Position numbers and translations under genes: made by a program. From Symsagittifera roscoffensis (lineage: Eukaryota; Xenacoelomorpha; Acoela; Convolutidae), in the NCBI RefSeq assembly GCF_963678635.1, contig NC_087065.1, positions 68,109,374 through 68,135,955 on the forward strand: a stretch of DNA of 26,582 bases, read 5' to 3'. The stretch's first letter is position 1, and each line of letters begins with the position of its first letter. Below the pieces are notes generated by a model. It searched no databases and was not told where the DNA came from. It worked only from the letters and a program-made list of their open reading frames with translations. This document shows, piece after piece, positions 1 to 10,002 of this stretch.

Positions 1-129
1 AGTAATGACCCGAAGTTGTTTCAGGCTTTCCCTATTGACTATATAGTTCTGGTGTGTCTGTTGGTGTATATCGTAATGTGTGTGGTGGCAGGCATCGTCC
101 ACAGTGGAATCAGAATCTGCTGCGTCAGT
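1..129 (+). CDS. LMBRD1: LMBRD1 exon (left-truncated), membrane segment
   Basis: The frame is open from base 1 and encodes 43 residues, including FQAFPIDYIVLVCLLVYIV and GIVHSGIRICCVS. The exon ends at a strong donor, GTAAGT at 130-135, in phase 0. Reading continues in frame past the donor into non-homologous sequence, so the exon end is set by the donor and by where similarity to LMBRD1 stops. The true 5' end of this exon may lie outside the window. Confidence 0.9.
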
Positions 130-3100
130 GTAAGTAACGTTTACTCCGTCCTGTTTTGCTGGGGGGAGAGCCATCTAAGATACAAGTGTAATAGAGGGGT
201 CCCAATTTACATTAATTTCGGGCAAATACCGCAAATAAATAGCTCAAAACACACAGGTCGGTCATTATAAAACTTTTTCTCAAACATAATAAACCACCTC
301 ATTCGCGCAAACTTATTCGATTTTTTAATTGACATCATCAAAGCGCTAAATTGAATAATTTTGAGACGGTTTATTTTCATTAGGGACCCGGTTAGTTTCT
401 TGGGACCCCTCTATGACACTTGTACCCCATATAATTTTATTCATATTTTTTTCGTTTCATTATGGTGCCTAAAACTATGGCGCCAATATGATCTCATTGT
501 GTGACATGGCAAGAACAATTCAGTCAAAACCTTTTGAAGATTTTCTCAAAGTCTGTGGAACTAAAGATTTTTGGTAAAATAGAATCCGTGTTGGTCTCTG
601 ATTTTGTTATTGTTGTTACCTTATTGAGGATAGTTTTAACTTATTTTGGAAACTGAATACTAATTTCACTGATACCTCAGTAACGTTACACCAAAAATGT
701 CAAAATATTTCGAAAAATTAATATATATATTTTTTCATTTTTAAATGTTTTAGCCACGTTACAGTAGTCGAAACATCATGTGTCATTCTTGTTTTGAATT
801 TTCTAGCATTCATTTTAGTTGTACAAGATTAGACCGAGAAAGACTAAGCCGGAAGCACTGCTGTTCCTTGTGTACATCCTTATCTTCTCCATCCTGGCTG
901 TCAATGTCCTTTTCTTCAGCATCGCACCCGGTTACTACTCATACGGAACACAGACATGGGTAAGTGACAATAAACCTTTCCCTACAAAAAAAGTGAACAA
1001 AACTTCGGTCCCGATTTGATCTCAATTCGCTGACTGTTGCAGTCGAATTCACGAAAACCAATTTCTGGCTCATTCGAAAAATCCGAAACAATTAATGATA
1101 TGATGCTGAAAGCGACTCGTAATTTCACAAGGGTTTTTCCGCTGACGTAGCGAAAGATATTTTTAACGGTTGCATTAATAAGTGATTATGTTTACGCCAG
1201 CGTAGTGTAGTGCGATTGTTCGATGAAACTTTTTTCCAACCTAAGTCGAAAATAAAAGTGCTACTATTGGTGGCGTTTTTGAATACATAGGCTGCATTAG
1301 CATTATATTTACTTGTGCTTTGACATTTGATTAGAAATAAGTTAACACAGTTGATTCATAAATTAAAATCTCATTTCAGAAATTTTCCAACTCGTTATAT
1401 TTCGCGGGATTTTGAAAATGCATAATTTATACGCAATTCGGTTTATTACAATCTAATTTAGTGCAAAGTTAGTGTGATTGCCTTTTGTTTATTACATGAA
1501 CTATTACATGTATCATTACATGAAAGTTTGAATTTTTGTGTATTTAAAAGCTCCCGTATCTTTGCCGCTTTCTCGCTCATTTTGCGAAGTTGCAGCTTCA
1601 CTTCTGTGTGGATTTTTGGTGCGAAGAGTATGTTTTTGCTCTTTCACACATGTTATTTCACGACAAGGCATGAATGAAAAATGAAATATAAGATCGCATG
1701 AATCAAAAAGAAATCATTTGCATAGTTTCGCGCAATTTTCCGGGCTCTTTCACAATTTTCCGGCATCTTTCCCTCAGAAAGAGCAAAAACATGCTCTTCA
1801 ACAGTTAGAACATAGTTGAATATGGCCTCGGGCAAAAGAGCCGCACTCGGGCACTTCGTGCCATCAGGTCGATCTCTTTTTCCCTCGGGCATCTTTCAAC
1901 TATGTTCTAACTACTACAAAGTTTGATTCCTGTTGGTTTCAGAACAACGCTACAGTGAATGGAACCAAATCAGTTAAATGTGCAGACCATCCCAAACCAG
2001 GTATGCAAATCGCAAATTTTTTTAAAGTTTTATATAAATTGAATGGAATTGTGTGTATTAGTTTCCTTAATACATGACATTTAGTTTTGTATTAAAAAAG
2101 TTTTGAAACATAAGTATAGTTTGACAAAATGAAACGCAAACGCTTCTACCGAACAGCCAAAGTGTAAAGTTACAAAAAACGTGATCGACTTGCCAGCGGA
2201 AAAAAATACCTATCGATCCAGTTAGTTTTCTTAAATTGGGTTATATTCATTGTAAAAGTTTCAATTATAATTTGTTGTTGAGAATCAAAGAGTTAGAAGT
2301 TTTTCTTTCAAAAAACATGTTACTTTTTTTTGTTTCCTTGCTTTCATTGACTCTTCCAGTTGTCTGTTAGCTATGTTGAGAGAATTAACTCATGAACGTC
2401 AATTTGGTCTGTAATAAATTCTACTTCAATGACTGTGTATGCGCATTTGAGCCAGATGTAACGCGATTCTTAGGACGAAAAAGACCTGGATTTGCGTCCT
2501 CGGGATATATACGTTTTACAAGTATGATAATATCAGCTTGAAAAATGCATTTTTGGAGTATCGTGTTTTTCTGGAGTGCTCGTGTTTTCTTTACTATTAT
2601 CGAATGCCATTTTTAATTTTCTTACTGTGCAGGTAGTTCCATGATTAATTGATTTGTTCTACAGGTTTCTGGATTTATTGTTCGTGTTATTACACTAGTC
2701 AGCGTAGTGTCATTGTCTGAAGTGCACTATTTGATTTCCAGCACGCGAATAAATTGCTCATTCTGGTAGCACTTTTGTTGCATAGTTTTGGCAGTTTAAT
2801 AGCGAGTAGTCTTCAATTTACTAGTGACTTGTGTCTTAAAGCGTCAGTGGCGGAGTTTGGTAGATTAGTCGACTTGAAAACTTTCATGTCCGTGGAATGA
2901 GCTTCGATTCCGAAGCGACTATTTGTTTTTCAAAACTTTTTACGTTTGATGCAATTTTATTGGGCTTCTATCTAGGTGGATCTTTTTCTCTAACCATTGA
3001 GACTGAGCTGACTTGAAATATAACCGAAGTGTTTGACAATTGGACCAAGTTTGGAGAAGTTTTTTTTTCATTGCTGCTTTTTGTTTAGTCTTAAAGTTTG

Positions 3101-4377
3101 AAATTCTGACGGTTTATTTCTCGCTCTTCATCTTCTAAATTTCTGTAGTGGTGCACACAGATAACGTTTGAAGCTCTAATACGAATTCATTTTTTTCATG
3201 ATTCATAAGTTTTAAGAAGAGTTCGTTCTTTGTTTTTGCTAATGATTTTTCAGCGTTGTTGAATTCCTCAAAATGTTGCAATAGAATCTATGACTATCAT
3301 AAGCTGCTCATTTTCAATTTTTCATCAGGTGAACTTTGCGAAATAATTGAATTTTGCTTCAATATTTTATTATACTTGCGAGAGCAAGTTTCTTGTAATC
3401 GGTAACTAGACTTTTTCCCCTTAAACAACTTTTCTTACAAATCTGTTAGAAAATGAATTATTGACCACTTTCAGGCTCCTTTCCACTAAACCTAGAAGTA
3501 TGGCGGTTGCCTTTGCGCTTAAAGCTTAGGGTTCGAGTCCCAGTCGTACCTTTTTTCAGTATGTATGAATTTGAAAATTCTTTTCGGGCAAAATTGAATG
3601 GTCGGACTTTCACTTGTCTGCTTGTTTTGTCAGGTTTACTTGCCTCATCGCGGATTTTTCATTCGCTGTAAGTAAGTTTCTTTGTTCCTGCAAGTGTTTT
3701 TCATAAATAATTTCGGGGGCGAACTAAAACTTTTCGAAGTTTTTTTATTAAACTTTTTTTCGGCCAAACTGATGTCAGCCCAAAGAACTTACAATTTCAA
3801 TTTAATTTCATTTACAGTTTTCTTTCTTGGCATGATTTTCCTAGAATGACCATTTATCGAGACAAACATATAAAATGTTTGATATAACTAGTTTTTTTTC
3901 GATATTTGTTAGTTTTTTTTTCGATTTCGTACTGTTTTTTGTTTGTTTTTTCGATTCTTAGTTTTTTTTTATGTTTATATTGTATCGCAATCGGTGGGAA
4001 TCTCGCTTCGCCTAGGTATATTTTCAATATAATTGTTCGTTTTTATATATATACATCTTTTGCGTAGCTTCGCCTCGACTGTGTGGATTAAGTTGCATGC
4101 CAATTCCACGATTTTGTCGCGTTTAGAAGAGTGTGTGAAAACGGCGAATGCTGACTTCCTGCTGGCCTATTTCTACAAAATGTGGGTGTTTGGAGCCATC
4201 TACTACTGGTCCAACTGGCTCTTCGTGTCCATATTCCTGGCCGGACTGGTGTTCCGATGTGCCAGAGGAAGACCGAAGGCCACAGACGCTCACTTCCAGA
4301 GAGAGTACGACAGTGAAGATGAAGATAATGAAATGTCAGAAGATAACGACCCCCTGTTGCCTGCATTCAGACCTTGA
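1..4377 (+). CDS. LMBRD1: LMBRD1 orthologue, 3' part (lysosomal multipass membrane protein), four exons visible
   Basis: The gene continues from beyond the left edge. Exons are 1-129, 819-959, 1943-2000 and 4127-4377 (stop TGA). All introns are GT-AG, with phases 0, 0 and 1, and the spliced exons give about 192 C-terminal residues; the human protein is about 540 aa. The diagnostic blocks are FPIDY, GIR, LYKIRPRKTKPEALLFL, SIAPGYYSYG, PEEC and YKMWVFGAIYY...NW, which follow the vertebrate LMBRD1 C-terminal half in order. Three hydrophobic membrane segments are visible. Between the last two lies a short loop with two N-glycosylation sequons (NAT, NGT), as expected for a luminal loop. The tail is strongly acidic and ends DNDPLLPAFRP. 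In vertebrates LMBRD1 works with ABCD4 to move cobalamin (vitamin B12) out of the lysosome; the same role here is inferred by orthology. Confidence 0.93.
130..818 (+). other. LMBRD1: LMBRD1 intron
   Basis: A 689-bp GT-AG intron, AT-rich. I see no embedded gene or well-bounded repeat in it. Confidence 0.85.
819..959 (+). CDS. LMBRD1: LMBRD1 exon, cytosolic loop and membrane segment
   Basis: The acceptor is CATTTTAG (ending at 818) and the donor is GTAAGT at 960. The exon is 141 nt, exactly 47 codons, phase 0 on both sides. It begins LYKIRPRKTKPEALLFL, the basic loop that is the most conserved LMBRD1 signature, and runs through a hydrophobic helix to APGYYSYGTQTW. Confidence 0.93.
960..1942 (+). 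other. LMBRD1: LMBRD1 intron with hairpin insertion near its 3' end
   Basis: A 983-bp GT-AG intron. Its last ~140 bases contain a short inverted-repeat element (1803-1912, listed separately). A short GCGTAGTGT-containing stretch near 1200 recurs in degenerate form near 2702 in the next intron. Confidence 0.85.
1803..1912. repeat. Foldback (MITE-like) element ending 30 bp before an acceptor
   Basis: A perfect 18-bp inverted repeat (1803-1820 and 1895-1912, arm AGTTAGAACATAGTTGAA) encloses about 74 bases that are richer in G+C than their surroundings. The interior includes CTCGGGCA repeats and the small hairpin GGGCACTTCGTGCC. It looks like a very short non-autonomous foldback element; no family is recognised. 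Confidence 0.6.
1943..2000 (+). CDS. LMBRD1: LMBRD1 small exon, glycosylated luminal loop
   Basis: This 58-nt exon is too short to stand out as an open frame. The acceptor is GGTTTCAG (ending 1942) and the donor is GTATGC at 2001, leaving phase 1. It encodes NNATVNGTKSVKCADHPKP, with two overlapping-region sequons and a cysteine that matches the cysteine-containing loop of the vertebrate protein before PEDQC. Joining it to the next exon restores P-E-E-C in frame, which supports both splice sites. Confidence 0.85.
2841..2920 (+). repeat. tRNA-Ser-like sequence (tRNA pseudogene or SINE head)
   Basis: TGGCGGAGTTTGG at 2848-2860 resembles a pol III A box of tRNA-Ser type. GACTTGAAAAC at 2871-2881 resembles a Ser(TGA) anticodon loop. 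GCTTCGATTCC at 2901-2911 resembles a B box. The order and spacing fit a tRNA with an extended variable arm, but the acceptor and T stems do not pair properly, so it is not an intact tRNA gene. Confidence 0.4.
3478..3550 (+). repeat. tRNA-like sequence with B box and T-run terminator
   Basis: GGTTCGAGTCC at 3530-3540 matches the pol III B-box consensus closely. CTTT...AAAG at about 3511-3524 could form an anticodon-type stem, and a run of six T at 3551-3556 would stop pol III. The T stem is imperfect and the A box is poor, so this is a decayed tRNA or a tRNA-derived SINE remnant. The left boundary is a guess. Confidence 0.4.
4127..4377 (+). CDS. LMBRD1: LMBRD1 terminal exon, last membrane segment and acidic tail
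   Basis: The acceptor is GCGTTTAG ending at 4126. The split codon G|AA gives Glu, then the frame runs 82 residues to TGA at 4375-4377. It carries the final hydrophobic segment (YKMWVFGAIYYWSNWLF and following residues) and an acidic tail rich in Asp, Glu and Ser. Open frame continues upstream of the acceptor to 4033, but that part has no LMBRD1 similarity and is read as intron. Confidence 0.93.
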
Positions 4378-4735
4378 GAGCAGTCATACCATCAGAAAAT
4401 AACGAAGGAATCCAGGAAAAAGAACATAATATTGAAAACTGAGGTGATTTAATGATATCCGTTTAGTAGAGAAACTGTTTAAAAGGCAACTACAGCTCAA
4501 GTGACAAGCAAAAGTTTTTCTCGACCGAGAAATTTAGTTCCAACCTTTATAGGTTTTTGCGTTACATGAAGGAATTGATGAGAATATCATTCTTTGATTT
4601 ATAGTGTACTAAAATGATTGCATAGTGTAAGCTTAAAACATCACTGCGTTAATCTCTGCGTGACTAACTGTTGTTATGTTTTTTAAAAAGGATATGAGGT
4701 GCCTTGTAAAATAATAAACCTGACTGGTCATGCTG
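4378..4735 (+). other. LMBRD1: LMBRD1 3' UTR
   Basis: Sequence between the stop codon and the expected cleavage site, ~20 bases after the AATAAA at 4713. It is AT-rich, with no second open frame of note. Confidence 0.6.
4713..4718 (+). promoter_or_regulatory. LMBRD1: Polyadenylation signal AATAAA for LMBRD1
   Basis: A canonical AATAAA lies 335 bases after the LMBRD1 stop, followed by a T/G-containing stretch (GACTGGTCATGCTGG). It is the first canonical hexamer after the stop. Confidence 0.7.
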
Positions 4736-4739
4736 GCGG

Positions 4740-7700
4740 AACTGTCCAACAGAAGAGCTAAACCATCGAAGCCGTTTTGTTAAAATAGTTAGTGACCTGA
4801 TGTTTTGTCAATACGTTAATCGCTGATTTTTTTTGGTTTGATTGAATTTTGTTTTGAATACTTATTGCCGAATTCCATAAATCTTAAAAAAATATTTATT
4901 ATCTTCAGGTTAATTTTTCGAAATATGAAAAAAATCCAGCCAGTGGCTTTTTTAGTTAGCCTGATTTTAAATTAGATATCAAATTACTTAAAATTGGAGT
5001 TATTAGATAGATGTTGTAATTGTTTAACCTCAATCATATCAGAGTTTGATTAATTATTTTTGTATGAAGTTTTTTTCATCAAGGTCTATACAGTCACGAG
5101 ACATAGAATTGGCAATCATCAGCGCAAAATTACCTGTAAACCTTTAACCTTTTTTGGCTCAGTTTTTTTATTGTTTGGATTTTCATACTCGCTTTTAAAT
5201 AGGAGCCTAATGTTTTTTTATGAATATGGTCGGAATATTCTGTGCTTCTTGCACAGCAACGGGCTATCCTTGTGTATATGTGCACTTTCTTACTTCAGTT
5301 CAATTTCATTTTTCAAAAGGTAGGCAAATTCCGCTCTCCAACTATGAAGGCGATGGCACGGAAAAACGCAATCATTTCGACCATTTTATACTTTAACTAT
5401 AAAATATAAACTTGAGCCAGTTTTCTCAATTTGGGTTAATTTCAGCAAAAAATCTATCGATTTAAATTGAAATTCAAGGAGTGTTACGAGTGTTACTTCC
5501 ACGGTGAAGTGTTACGAAGTATGTTTAATATACAGCGCCCTCGAGTTAAGCTTGGTAGATTTGAGGAAATCCGAACTCATGTTTTCACACAACAAGGGGA
5601 AATATTCAGTTCAACTTGTTTTTGCTCAAAACTGTCAAAAAGTACTGAAATCACTCTCAAATTTAAAAAAAACGACTGCATCCCTCCTTCAAAAAAAAGA
5701 ATCTCAAGAAATCTTCTATAGCAAAAATAATTCTGTAGATATTTTTGTAATAAATCGATTGATAAGTTAACGTCAAAATTTTTAACTTAACAGTCTTTTA
5801 ATTGCTAAGGACAACTCTTTTTTGTTATTATTTCGTTGCCATAGCCCAGATCCCGCTCAAAAATCGATCAAGATTTGAATGATTTTTTTAGACGATTGCA
5901 CTAACCGCTCACATTTTCGCAAGAAGCAATCAAACTGTTTAAAATCGCGCAAAACTGCTCAAATCCTTGCAACAACTGCTCAAGTCTTGCGCGTTTTTTG
6001 AAATTGTATCCCAAAAATTCTTTCCTGATGTATTCCTTATTTCAGTGCCCAAAACACAATCGCCACGGTTCATTGCGCCTCAAAAAGAAAATAAAAAGTG
6101 TTCAAAATTTTTTTGAAAAACCGTTCATTCTGAAGCAAGGTTTTGAGCGCAAACGTCTAAAAAACGCTTAAACCGCTCAAATTTTGCTTAATTTTGGGCT
6201 GTAAACCTCGACTCGGGTGTGAAAAAAAGTTTCGTTTCGAAGCAAGACTGCTCGTTTCAAGTCAAAACTTCGAATGTTTCGACTGCCCTTTAACGTCAAT
6301 CAAAAACTTAATTCCTAAATTTTTTGAATATAGTTTTCTGTATCTCCCCACATGCCGTTTAAATAGATTGTTTACCCTTATGAAAGCAAATTGTTTGAGA
6401 GTTCGATTTGGAACTTTTGAATTTGAAATTGCTGCCTATGTTCTAATGAACGTAATGTATTGCACTTTTTTCAAATATCAAAATTTGAATTATAGTCGTC
6501 AAAGTAATTCTAATTTCAAAACCCTATTTTTTTTTGCAAAATTGATCACAAGTGAAATATAATTTTAACACTTGCAATAAGCCTGGGTATTCCAATCCGG
6601 TACTAGAATTATCACCCCCTATATAAATTTATTCAAAGGATCTCCAACTTCAAGTTCCGGCCAAGTTTAACATTTAACAGCTGTAGTTCTGGACCTAGAG
6701 CTGCTGAAGCAATATTGGGTCTGAAACTAAAAGTTATTGATTTTGTCCTTCTTTTTTGTCAACTTAATTGCCGGGTATTTTACTAACACTTTTCTATTTA
6801 TTTTATTTTAAAAAAGGTAATACTTGTTAATGGGTTTCCGTTTTTCATGCTTGTTAGAATTTTTTTGCATTTACTTTTTTGGTTTGTTTTGGTAAGCGTG
6901 GTTTCTTTGTTTTTTGTTAGTTCTTACAGTGCATTGATTTAGTTTAATTTAACCTAGTGATGCCTATTATTTTAATAAGGCAGCGTTTTAATTTAACGCT
7001 TAAAAATTTTCGTTTAGATTTTCTGTAAGTTTTTTTTCCCGGTAACTCATTAATGCTTTCGAATTTCTTTTTTGAGTTTTGTTCTTTCAGTTTGATTCAA
7101 TTTTGCAACCAATTGCTATTAGCGCATAGCCAGCAAGAGATAGAGCTTTTTCGCATACCGAGAGCTTCTGAAAGTCTTGCAATTTGTTTGGTTGTTTGAA
7201 TTACTGCATCGTTTTTGAGTTTACACAGGATTTTCAGTAGGTAGTTGATTTCTATAAGGAACGCAATGAGATTTATTTGATCTTTTAGCCTACGGTTTCT
7301 TATTTCTGTCTTTTTTGTTTTAAAAAATTGATTTTGAAAAGAATTGTATATAGATTGTTTGATCTTTTAGACCACGCCTTTTTTTAACAAGTCTATTTTT
7401 TTAATTTCTCCTTTAAGCCTTAAGGCTTATTATCTTTTGTACTTTGGTGTTTTTTCATCGCTAGTGGTGCGAAGATCAGCGTATCATCACGTTTCTAGTT
7501 TTGGTATTATATCTTACTGACTGTATTTTAAAAGTTATGTCAAAGAAGACTAGTTAAAACGTTGAAAACTTGGAGGCAAAAACCAACGCGAGCAGAAATG
7601 TTCTGTCCATTTTTTTTTTTAAATTTCGGATCAAAAGAATTAACTTTGAATTCGTTTTCGAGATTAATTTTGCAGTGTCATAGTGACAAAATGACTTATA
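4740..7700. other. Intergenic, no gene recognised
   Basis: AT-rich sequence full of T and A runs. The longest open frames (about 85-120 codons, e.g. 6194-6562) have no recognisable domain and are phenylalanine- and lysine-rich, as expected from chance translation of T/A-rich DNA. One copy of a short dispersed repeat lies at 5221-5275. A GCTCAA-containing motif recurs loosely between 5900 and 6190. Confidence 0.6.
5221..5275 (+). repeat. Short dispersed repeat, copy 1
   Basis: This contains GGTCGGAATATTCTGTGCTT followed by CTTGCACAGCAAC. Related stretches occur at 15148-15200, 19321-19352, 22302-22360 and 24517-24562, all on the plus strand. The recurring core is approximately TTCTGTGCTACTTGCACAG then CAACCG. 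Confidence 0.55.
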
Positions 7701-7703
7701 GAG

Positions 7704-8293
7704 AGTAGCAAAAAGTTCGGACAGACAGAATTAATTAAAAAGAACAACTGTCTAAACATCAACGGAAATTAAAACTGTAATAAACAATGTCGAAAGTTCA
7801 TAAAGCAGAGTTTCGCTCAAAACCCAAAACATCGGCGGGCAATTGCATCCGAAGCGTTGAATAGTAAACCTTGAAACTGAAAAATTATTGCTCAGGGTGA
7901 CTGTTTTTCTGCGATTAGCTTCCAAATTTTGAATGATTTGATCATCTTCACTTCCGTTTGTTTTTTTTGGGCGGCCAACTCGGTTTTTTTATTGTTTGGT
8001 TGTTTTTGTTAACTATTTTTGCTAACTCTTTCTGAATATGGTCTGACAAAAAATTCAAGGTTGTTCGGCTTCAGATTTTGCATGCAAAAAAGCGTCAAAA
8101 AGCACTGATTGTTGTTAACTGTTTTTTGTTAACTAATTTTTTTGTTGTTTTAAGTAATTGTGCTAACTCTTTCTGAATTTGGTCTGACAAAAAATTCAAG
8201 GTTGTTCGGCTTCAGATTTTGCATGCAAAAAAGCGTCAAAAAGCATTAATTGCTCATTTTAATTAATTCTGTCTGTCCGAACTTTTTGCTACT
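7704..8293. mobile_element. Short inverted-repeat transposon (Tc1/mariner-like MITE candidate)
   Basis: Two perfect 37-bp inverted termini, 7704-7740 and 8257-8293, match at all 37 positions. They contain AGTAGCAAAAAGTTCGGACA. The AGCAAAAAGTTCGG outer segment resembles the terminal repeats of Tc1/mariner-type transposons, and TA dinucleotides lie close outside both ends. The 590-bp interior has no transposase and includes internally repeated blocks (next entry). A degenerate third copy of the right terminus lies at about 8568-8604. Confidence 0.65.
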
Positions 8294-8604
8294 AAATATA
8301 AAACTAAACTGATTTTGCTAACTCTTTCGAATTTTGAATGATTTGATCATCTTCACTTCCGTTTGTTTTTTTTGGGCGGCCTAATCGGTTTTTTTGTTGT
8401 TTTTTGTTTTTAACTAATTTTTGTTGTTAACTAAATTTTGTTAACTAATTTTTTTGTTGTTTTAACTAATTTTGCTAACTCTTTCTGAATTTGGTCTTAC
8501 AAAAAATTTAAGGTTGTTCGGCTTCAGATTTTGCATGCAAAAAGCGTCAAAAAGCACTGATTGCTCATTTTACTGAATTCTGTCTGTCCAAATTTTTTGC
8601 TACT
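7925..8604 (+). repeat. Nested direct-repeat blocks inside and beside the MITE
   Basis: Block B, beginning GCTAACTCTTTCTGAAT and including GTTGTTCGGCTTCAG and TTTTGCATGCAAAAA, occurs at about 8021, 8162 and 8474. Block A, TTTGATCATCTTCACTTCCG followed by a T-run and GGGCGGCC, occurs at 7925-7977 and 8329-8381 (404 bp apart). The right terminus recurs after block B. This indicates tandem expansion of part of the element. Confidence 0.7.
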
Positions 8605-9144
8605 AAATATAAAACTAAACTGCTGCCATTGAAGACTGCGATTTTCATTATGAAACGTTCATCTATCAAGCATTAGCAAACACGCTTTGACTCATCATTC
8701 GGCTATGGAACTTTAACATTATCAAGTTGTGTTGTTAAATTTCTCGTTGAAATATTTTTTTTGTTTGGCTCTCGTTAACTATACCCCCTTTGGCACTTAG
8801 TAGCGAATTACCTTCCTATTAATGAAATTACTTATTGGTTAAGCATACGCGAATTTTGTACCAAGTAACGAATTTCTCTCGTTTTTTTTTTAAAAAAAGA
8901 GAAGGTAGCTAGAAAGATCCCAGTGCTCTAGCGTTTTGATTAATCGGAAATTATACGTTTCACCTGTTTTGCAACCAATTTACTTAAAATTTTGTATTTA
9001 AACTTGCAAATTTGGGATGGCCAGAGCTCGTAGTATTTTCAGTTTTCTATTAACGCTCTCGCTCAAATTCAATTGAGGTCATACCGAGGTAATTTAATCT
9101 TGTGCTGTTCCAAGTATTATTGTTTTGATTTTCGTAACTAAAGT
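8605..9144. other. Intergenic, nothing recognised
   Basis: AT-rich sequence between two repeat structures. No open frame or repeat worth reporting. Confidence 0.5.
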
Positions 9145-9420
9145 AGCGGAATTTTTAAGCTCGGGGTGGTTTTGCTTAGTCTAAATTTGACTTTTTAACT
9201 AGCCATTTTGACGGAATTTTTTAAATATCATTCAAAAGGTATTCTTATCCTGAGCTTAAATTTGAAAAAATATACTTCACCTGTAATCTTTTTTTGTAAA
9301 GTTATATTTGGTTTGAAGATTGCCATTTGGTTTTTTAGGACAATTGACGCACGATATATTTTGCGCTATTAACTTGTGAGCGGAGATTTAATCCGTCCTA
9401 GAAATCGTTCCAAATTGGTG
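9145..9420 (+). repeat. Long diverged inverted repeat, left arm
   Basis: Read against the reverse complement of 11025-11282, the same series of landmarks appears in order: GCGGAATTTTTAAGCTCGGGG, a TTCAAAAGG block, TGAGCTTAAATTT, TTCACCTGTAAT, GAAGATTGCCAT, GCGGAGATTTAATCC and CGTTCCAAATTG. The arms are clearly homologous but diverged, with indels. Confidence 0.6.
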
Positions 9421-9692
9421 GAACGAAGTTTAGTTACCATAATTTTTGTTATTAGGAGCAAATCCAATCATTTTATATTGTATTCAGCATTATGAATAAA
9501 ATCTTCAAAGGGCGCGTAACTTGATCCTGAGCATGGCCAAATTGGCATTTTTCAAACTCCCAGAGCTTTGCAAAAAAAATCGGAGATAAATTACTTTTCT
9601 AAATTCATTGCGGTAAAAAAAATTGTTAAAACTTTTTTGTTTTAAACATGGCCTGCAGAACATGACTTTGAGCATTTGAGGGGGATGCGGAG

Positions 9693-10002
9693 CAATAAGC
9701 AGCATGGTCTAAGAGCAGAATGGGTCCAAGAGCAGAAAAACAGAAAAATGTTAGCTTTTACCAATTCATACGGGTAAATTGATAAAAAAATTCATCAAAA
9801 TCATCAACATTACCAAAAAAAGATCATCATCAACATTATCTTGATTACATTACTCAAATTAGGCAAAAAATATTAGTTTCTTTGGTAATATTGACTATTA
9901 CTATACTTAAATTACCTATCAGTGTATAAGCTTATAAAAGCTAAAAATTTTCTGTTTCTCTGCTCTTGGACCCTTTCTGTTCTTAGACCATTCTGCTTAT
10001 TG
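9693..10002. mobile_element. 310-bp foldback / MITE element
   Basis: The 68-bp outer arms 9693-9760 and 9935-10002 are inverted and nearly identical, with only a handful of mismatches. Both carry CAATAAGCAG at the tip and GGTCCAAGAGCAG inside. Inner segments (CATTACCAAAAAAAG near 9807 and TTTCTTTGGTAAT near 9879) also pair, so almost the whole element can fold on itself. There is no coding capacity. No convincing target-site duplication was seen. Confidence 0.7.

Larger units (their letters stand above)
2001..4126 (+). other. LMBRD1: LMBRD1 intron with tRNA-like sequences
   Basis: A 2126-bp GT-AG intron, the longest seen in this gene. It contains two tRNA-like stretches (2841-2920 and ~3478-3550) and, at about 3890-3975, a repeated T-run plus CGAT motif. 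Nothing else is recognised. Confidence 0.85.

Noticed and set aside
1653-1892. A 79-codon minus-strand frame in an LMBRD1 intron.
   Set aside because: It is largely made of the foldback element and flanking CTCTTTC repeats.
4088-4402. Frames on both strands overlapping the last LMBRD1 exon.
   Set aside because: They are shadows of the real reading frame, which matches LMBRD1 to its stop.
6194-6562. A 122-codon plus-strand frame in the region after LMBRD1.
   Set aside because: Phe-, Asn- and Lys-rich translation of T/A-rich DNA with no domain, and no splice or promoter context.
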